DNA of 64,000 nucleotides from contig JARFIW010001458.1 of NCBI GenBank assembly GCA_036346225.1, positions 3,348,001 to 3,412,000 of the forward strand, given 5' to 3'. The notes beneath the pieces were generated by a model. It ran no database searches. It was not told where the DNA came from and saw only the letters and a list, made by a program, of their open reading frames with translations. The stretch's first letter is position 1; every line of letters begins with the position of its first letter. Both the position numbers and the translations under genes were made by a program. Shown here piece after piece: positions 58,071-64,000 of this stretch. This stretch comes from Platerodrilus igneus. Taxonomy: Eukaryota; Arthropoda; Insecta; Coleoptera; Lycidae.

Positions 58071-59828
58071 TTTAAATTCAACATAATTGAAGTAGACGGT
58101 TGCATTCTTCTATCCACCTCTGACTGCTATAATACAGCGTTCTCTATATTTAACTGAAAATCTGTTTCTTATTATCTCATTCGTGAAAATTGACCAGTTA
58201 CTGCAGAATGTAAATCTGCAAAAGACAGTTGGAACTCATCACCATTCTTAACAGGGTAATAAATTTCTTCCATAACCTGCGAAATGTATTCTAATCAAAG
58301 ACGTCCATGTGTTTGAAGATCTTTAAAATATATGTGGGTGGAAGAATTGATAGTAGTCTAAGTGGTACACTCTGTCAGTGGCAACGAGATCACTAAACGC
58401 AGATAGACAAACTTTAACTTCCTTTGTTCACAGATCATTCCGCCTCTTCGCCGCTTTCAGTACATGATATTTTATATTCAAAGTTCGAACATGGTACACT
58501 TGTCTGCGCTTTTCAATGGGTTTCTTTTATTCAATTTTAAAGAAATCATTAGCAATGGCCGGTGGAAAAATACCATTTTATTTTGAATTAAAATTTTTGC
58601 ACAGAAGACCTTAGGAGATGCGTAGAGGCAGCATCGTCTTGTGATGATGATGAGGCTCCTGCTAAGGCTGCTTTTGCAGATTAGCACGTATAGTGTAAAC
58701 TTGTGTAATTTTTTGTACACTATGTGTGTACTTTGATTATTGCGATACCACAGGGTTTAGAACCCTTGTTTTTTTTCGTTCACTTGCATATAGTAATAAA
58801 TGTAATCCCTTCTTAGGAACCTGTGTTACAATTACACCTGCTGGATTAAGAGGCGCGTCACATGTAAGATGTAAAACACTGTTCGGTCATTCCAGATTTA
58901 AAACTATTTAGTATTCCTACACAGTTCGAGAATACAATGCACTGCAAATAATGAGGATCCCACTATATCACTTTCAAGTTAAAACTGAATAACGGGAAAG
59001 TATAAATCTCAAGGGGTGAAGGCACAAACTTATAAAAACAGACCACGCTACCAAGTTAATATTATTGCGAGTGCGTCGAAGGATCAAACTTCTTTATTTC
59101 CAGTGCTAGAAATTACGTGACAGAGGGACAGATAGTCCTATGTAGGTCTGCAATTTATTAAGATTGACAGCCAATAGGAATTATTTATGCTATATTTAAA
59201 TTTATGAATTATATTTATATATTAAATTATTTTTACCCAATATCTTAAATTTTGAATTATTTGTGAATTTTCTTTAAAAATTGAAATGTAGGTCAAAGTT
59301 TCACATTTTGATAAAACACCTACTTTAAATTGCATCAATTCATACTGGCACCCTACAGTTAGCCTCAAGCTGATGTCCCATAAACTACTAGTCCAAAACT
59401 CTAAAATATAAATTCTATTTATCACCAATTCTGAATTTTTGTAATCGTCAAATAATAACAGCAGAGGTAATCTTAAATTTTTACAGAAATTTCTTACTAA
59501 TACGTTATTGCAGTAAAATTTCATTGCTGGAGTTTCTAAAAAAGCATTGATTTTATGAAGTGCTTGTTCCTAGCTTATATCTCATTGTAACTTTATGTAA
59601 GGTATTATTGGTACCAGAAGCCGATGATTTTAATAAAAACAATACGTCTTGTAGAATTTATACGTATTGTAGTCACAAAATAAAAACAATGATTAATGAG
59701 CATCAAGCGATATATAAGGTTTAATTATGAAGTGACGTATAACAAATTCAACAACTTTAAACAAAATTTGTTCGTTTAAATAAAACATTGTTAAAAAAAT
59801 CTTAAACAATACAAATCTTGAAAAAGAA
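58071..59828. other. Spacer, nothing recognised
   Basis: ORFs at 58,478-58,720 (minus), 58,726-58,911 (plus) and 59,222-59,524 (minus) show no motif. Some of the left part may extend the remnant at 57,320-58,070. Confidence 0.4.
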
Positions 59829-59902
59829 TGGCTCATGAGGGGCTCGAACCCTCGACTTTCGCGTTATTAGCACGACACTCTAACCCACTGAGCTAATGAG
59901 CC
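59829..59902 (-). tRNA. tRNA-Ile (anticodon AAU)
   Basis: On the minus strand a 74-nt cloverleaf: acceptor GGCTCAT pairs with ATGAGCC, discriminator A; D-arm TAGCTCAGTGGGTTAGAG (A box); anticodon loop CTAATAA with anticodon AAT; T-arm GAGGGTTCGAGCCCCTC (B box). No intron. CCA is not encoded, as in eukaryotic nuclear genes. A T-rich stretch downstream (minus sense, below 59,828) can serve as Pol III terminator. It is the only non-mobile gene identified with confidence. Confidence 0.95.
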
Positions 59903-61231
59903 AATATATACAAAACACCACGACCATGTAGTTGTACTATCACTATCGATTTTTATTTTCAATACTAAGCATATATTAATAATTATTTTAATGCTAGTTT
60001 AAAGTGTAAATTAAATGACTTTTTTGTTTTATAAATTTAATGCAATACAAGGCTTTTAAACATTATTTTATATGAAATGTATCGATTACTTAAAATTTCA
60101 GTTCTCGCAGCGTACAGCTACATCCACCTAGTAAATAACAACAGAACTCTCCTGCCTTCTTAGGGTAGAGAATGCTCCCTGTATTGCAATTTTCTTCGAT
60201 AGATGCCAGATGCAAAAGCACGTACATTTCATTGCTGAACTAGTCCTGTTATGTTCGATTGCTACTCGCGAATGTATTGCTGCAGCTGCCTATTATGCGT
60301 TGTTGTTAAATCAGGAAATTAACAACTACAAATAATGCTTTAAGAATACAATTCTGAACTGAATGAAGATATAACTAGTACATACCAATTATTAAATATC
60401 TGAATAAAGTATTCATGGTATTTCAGGTTTCTACAAAGCTTTTGCTACAGAGCTTTCGGGCGTTGCAGCAACTCGGCAAACGTGTTGTTTACTATATATC
60501 TTAATTGTGACGAAAAGAAAAATAAGCACGTGTAGTATTGCAATGTATTTGACAAATTGTTGAAGAATTTGCTTTAGAAAATCTTAACATCTATATTTCC
60601 CCAATATTAATAACCTCCTTCCGTACTTTCTGTATTAAAAGTAAAAGTCGCTCATACTAAATTAAGCAGTTATTCATGATTTTATAACCATCCCAATCCT
60701 ATTTTCCTTCCCTTCTGGCAAGATAAGCTAAACACGATCTAGTCGTTCTTACTGTCCTTTAACACTTTCGCTGCGTTTCTAGGGGTTTACTGAATCCGGA
60801 AGCGATATTGTTTTTTTGTGTAATTGGTGATATTTTTGATGTTGTAATGTAAAGATAAAGTTGATAATAGTATACAGAGTGTACAATTGTTTCTGTGACA
60901 AGTAGCACAGATTCGTTCCACCCGTTCCTTGCTCTAAATTTATGCTTCAGTGCTGAATGACACGGGTATGTGTCATACCAACCATACAACTCTTTTTTAA
61001 AAATGTACATGGAGGTAGCCTTAATTTTATAAGTGATCTAAGTATAAAATGGATAATGATATTTATATTATGTTATTACCTAATTCCTAGAGTAAAATAA
61101 AACTAAAAATAGAAAAATTGAACCTTGAATCCAAAATTGTATAAAACAAAAATTTTAAAAATAAGTTTGAAACTTGTAGCTAACAAATGATCTAAGTACC
61201 CAACAAAAAATTACTCTTCTAACACTAAAGC
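59903..61231. other. Spacer, nothing recognised
   Basis: AT-rich. A minus-strand ORF at 60,759-61,010 has no recognisable motif. The last 100-200 bp may belong to the retroelement carrying env copy B. Confidence 0.4.
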
Positions 61232-62520
61232 ATGATGAATTACAACAGTATAATAGAAATCATTTTAAGGAACACAGAAGATAAATATAACAGACAAATA
61301 CCCACAGACCAAATTGTAAGAAGAAAAAGAGGACTAACTAACGAAGTAGGTAACATAATAAAAGCTATCACAGGCAATTTAGATAACCAAGGCGCAGAAC
61401 GTTATGACAACGCAATACAGCAATTAATTGAAAATCAAAACGATATAAAAACCATTGTTAGCAACCAAATATCTCTAATCCAATCAACTATAATAAAATT
61501 CAACGACACATTAAGAAAGCTAGTAGTATAACCAATAGAATACAAACCCTTGAAACTAACATGTAAACTACCATGTTATGAATGCGAGACTTAATAAGAT
61601 TCAATACAATATTCACTCAAATAATATCAACCCTTACCTTAATCCAACAAATTTTAGCCACTTTAGAAAACGCCGTAACATTTGCAAAATTAAATACATT
61701 ACACTCTACTACCATAGAACCAACTCATTTATTAAAAGAATGATTAAGAATTAGATCATTTATAACTAATAGTAAATTACCCTTTGACGTAATAGAATCA
61801 AACATTCTTATATTTGAAAAAATAGCTGTAGTAAAAGGTTATGTAAAGAATAACAAAATAACATTTTTAATAGAAATCCCAATAGTAAGAAGTAACAATT
61901 ATAATTATTACTATTTATTTGCTTTTCCAATGAAAATTATTAGCATGTATCAAGTTATCATACCCAAAACCAAGTTCCTATTCTTAAATGAACTAAGATA
62001 TGGTTATACAAACGAAAACTGTAACAAAGTCACACTAAATCAATATTTATGCCATTCGTTAACAACAACAACTATCCAAGAAGACAGCCCTTGCGAAATA
62101 CAATTACTAAGATTTTCACACCATTACGACGACTGTGAAGTAAAACCAGTACAAATCACCAATATGAAGATTCAAAAAGTTACAGAAAACAAATGGATTG
62201 CCATATTTCCAACAGAAGTAATAGCAACCGTCCACTGCAATCAATACGAGAACAATCTAACACTAACCGGAAGTAAATTAATCACCCTTAAAGAAGACTG
62301 TTATTTATAATTGAAAAACAAAATCCTCAGCGTTTGCTAGATCCCACAGCAAGCAAGAGACCCGCAAATTTGCCAGCGCTACAATTCAAGACAACGCAAG
62401 CCGAAGACGAAGAAATAATCAAGAAGCCCATGCAACTAGAACACCTAGACTTAGACGATTTCAACCACGCCATGAAATTAATGGACAATTATAAAGAACA
62501 CTTAAGTGAATTAAAAGTGC
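61232..62520 (+). pseudogene. Errantivirus-type env, central and C-terminal part (copy B)
   Basis: Envelope fusion protein remnant. The first ORF (61,232-61,531) holds a furin-type site RRKR followed by GLTNEVGNIIKAITGN (from about 61,319), the F-like cleavage and fusion-peptide arrangement of errantivirus Env. A polar heptad-like region with NQNDIKTIVSNQIS follows. It then continues with breaks through 61,930-62,310, cysteine-bearing, to 62,520, where similarity to copy A stops abruptly. The surface part upstream of the cleavage site and the membrane anchor are missing. Stops and frame changes occur near 61,530, 61,740 and 62,310, so it is inactive. Confidence 0.75.
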
Positions 62521-62574
62521 CAAAGTTACACAGTCTAAAATCGTAAAATGTAATTTTTTCCAGAATATTTTTTA

Positions 62575-62777
62575 TGAAGCTAAAAATAATTCAACAGCAT
62601 GAATTCCCAGTTTTTTTGTACCATCTTCAGATTTTTCTATCACAACAGTAATAGGAATTCATTTGATCCTGTCTGTCAACTGCTTCCATGTGTTTATTTT
62701 TAAAATATTGCTGCAGTTTTTATTCTACCGCGGTTCCTTTTGTTTATAAATTGAACTATTTCGATCATATTTTCATT

Positions 62778-62824
<47 letters not shown>

Positions 62825-63546
62825 CTGGTTTGTTTTTCATTTACCTATCATAATGTTATTCGAATATCGAGCTATAGTTTCACCCTTTTCAAGCTTTTCT
62901 TAATAACATCTTTTGGGTTATGTTATCTTTTCAAATTTAGGGTAATGATACAATAAGTGTTCCGAGTAACTAGTTTATTTGCTAACTCAAATGAGTTATA
63001 AAAATTATCTAAATAAACGGCATGACCTGCATCTAAGTAATTTTCCAAAAGATTCACAACAACTTTGGTAGTGTGGCCTTTTCCACCACTGCCATCCAAT
63101 GTGCCAGTATAAACAATAGAGTATATCACTATTCCACTTGGTTCGGTAATCATGTATACTTTTATTCCGTATTTGTGGCGCTTATTTTTGATATATTGTC
63201 GAAATACTAAGCGCCATCGCCACAAAACCATTGACTCGTCAAGGGAAAGCTCTCTATCAGGATAGTATACATTTAACATTTTATTATTGAAAAAGTTTAT
63301 AATGGGCCTTATTTTGTATAATCTTTCAACTGGCATTTCTTCAGTTGCTGGATTTTCCGCAAAATGGAGACACATATAATCAATAAAAATCGATCCCGGC
63401 TCAAGCGCTAGGAAAAGCATTTTAAATTGAATAGTGGGTGGCTTTTCCAATAATATTGAAGCCTGTTTAACCGTATCATTCCCATGTGTATCACTAATCT
63501 CAAAAATATTAGCATTTCCTCGCAAGTGACCGGTTTCCATTGACAA
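62575..63546 (-). pseudogene. piggyBac transposase, C-terminal two-thirds, broken
   Basis: Minus-strand DDE_Tnp_1_7-type transposase. Seen: KIRPIINFFNNKMLNVYYP followed by LSLDESM (first catalytic Asp), then VFRQYIKNKRHKYGIKVYMI, VYLDNFYNSFELANKL (second Asp), and, after a break at 62,923, further pieces to AVDRQDQM (family GVDR.DQ) near 62,680 and WYKKTG near 62,620. A (TA)n array at 62,781-62,818 interrupts the coding region. The N-terminus is missing or lies in the degraded region above 63,546. Confidence 0.85.
62781..62818. repeat. (TA)n microsatellite
   Basis: About 19 TA units within the piggyBac coding remnant. Confidence 0.95.
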
Positions 63547-64000
63547 ATTCTTGATTTCTCAAAAAAACGTTTGCTTACATCTGTTTGGTCTAGAGGGACT
63601 TACAACACTTTCCTCCATTCTCAAAAATTAAAAAATACGTAATTTTAAAATAGTTAAAAGTTTTATTAGGTTTTTGTTACCAAGTACCACGATTAAAACT
63701 CACCAGCGCGCAGCGCTAAGCTGATACTGCCTTACTGAAACACAGTATACATACGACACGTATCCGTGCCATGCGCACCCTGAACAGGAGTGGTATGTCA
63801 CGATCCGTGGCACCCGTATTAAACGTGGTAAAAGCTGAAGATAATGTACATTTCTAGAAGTTACTTAATATACCAGATTTAATACGGTTGCGTTAAGAGT
63901 ATAGGCTTTTATCATCGCTTATGCGAATTCCCTAGAAGCATCAATTTTAAATTATTTTTTTTAACTTCCGTAACGGTTTCCAGTCATCGTATGCAAGACG
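63547..64000. other. 5' flank of the piggyBac copy, partly unresolved
   Basis: Contains a GC-richer block at 63,700-63,830 with ACGTATCCGTGCC and related short inverted words, possibly the terminal region of the piggyBac element. No TTAA-flanked terminus could be fixed. Confidence 0.35.

Noticed and set aside
58726..58911. 61-codon plus-strand ORF
   Set aside because: No motif, no supporting context; probably chance.

Overview
This window is nuclear DNA from an animal, most likely an insect or other arthropod. It is AT-rich and contains a eukaryotic tRNA-Ile(AAU) gene. Almost everything else is mobile DNA of kinds typical of arthropods: BEL/Pao, Ty3/Gypsy with env, hAT, piggyBac, Polinton/Maverick and an EnSpm-like giant DNA transposon. 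No intact host protein-coding gene could be recognised. The species cannot be named from the sequence.

Layout, left to right. 1-3.6 kb: 3' part of a BEL/Pao retrotransposon (pol plus the start of its 3' LTR). 3.9-6.1 kb: a decayed hAT transposase. 8.2-9.2 kb: C-terminal half of an errantivirus-type env followed by a probable LTR start. 11,610-29,405: a hAT element with matching ends and a perfect 8-bp target duplication, into which a 15.8-kb Polinton/Maverick (about 13,235-29,018) has inserted. 30,112-46,359: a 16-kb element with inverted ends and subterminal ACGTCA repeats, carrying a Tnp2/EnSpm-like transposase and a DUF4806-like gene. Nested in it are a flap-endonuclease-like (PIN/XPG) gene between inverted repeats, a 4.36-kb hAT that splits that gene, a 2.1-kb unknown insert inside a TA array, and a 514-bp hAT-type MITE made of GATACGTATC repeats. 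47.5-53.7 kb: an old Gypsy RT fragment split by a 5.5-kb minus-strand Gypsy element with both LTRs. 54.0-56.4 kb: a degraded LINE. 57.3-58.1 kb: an unidentified repeat-family gene remnant. 59.8 kb: tRNA-Ile. 61.2-62.5 kb: a second env fragment, cut off by a piggyBac transposase gene (62.6-63.5 kb, minus strand).

The most informative region is the Polinton, a virus-like transposon. It has the replication genes (protein-primed DNA polymerase B and integrase with chromodomain) and the virion genes (packaging ATPase, adenovirus-type protease, minor and major capsid proteins, a phospholipase A2-like protein). It also has several small lineage genes, including a 50-codon ORF overlapping the minor capsid gene. 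The ATPase/DUF8207/integrase block reads left and the PLA2/protease/capsid block reads right from a shared 134-bp divergent promoter region, while polB reads left from the far side. Integrase, protease, major capsid and polymerase are broken, so this copy cannot be autonomous, but most other genes are open. Its left TIR has been expanded to about 1.7 kb by a ~230-bp tandem repeat, whereas the right TIR is 0.54 kb.

All family calls come from recognising motifs by eye. No database search was run.
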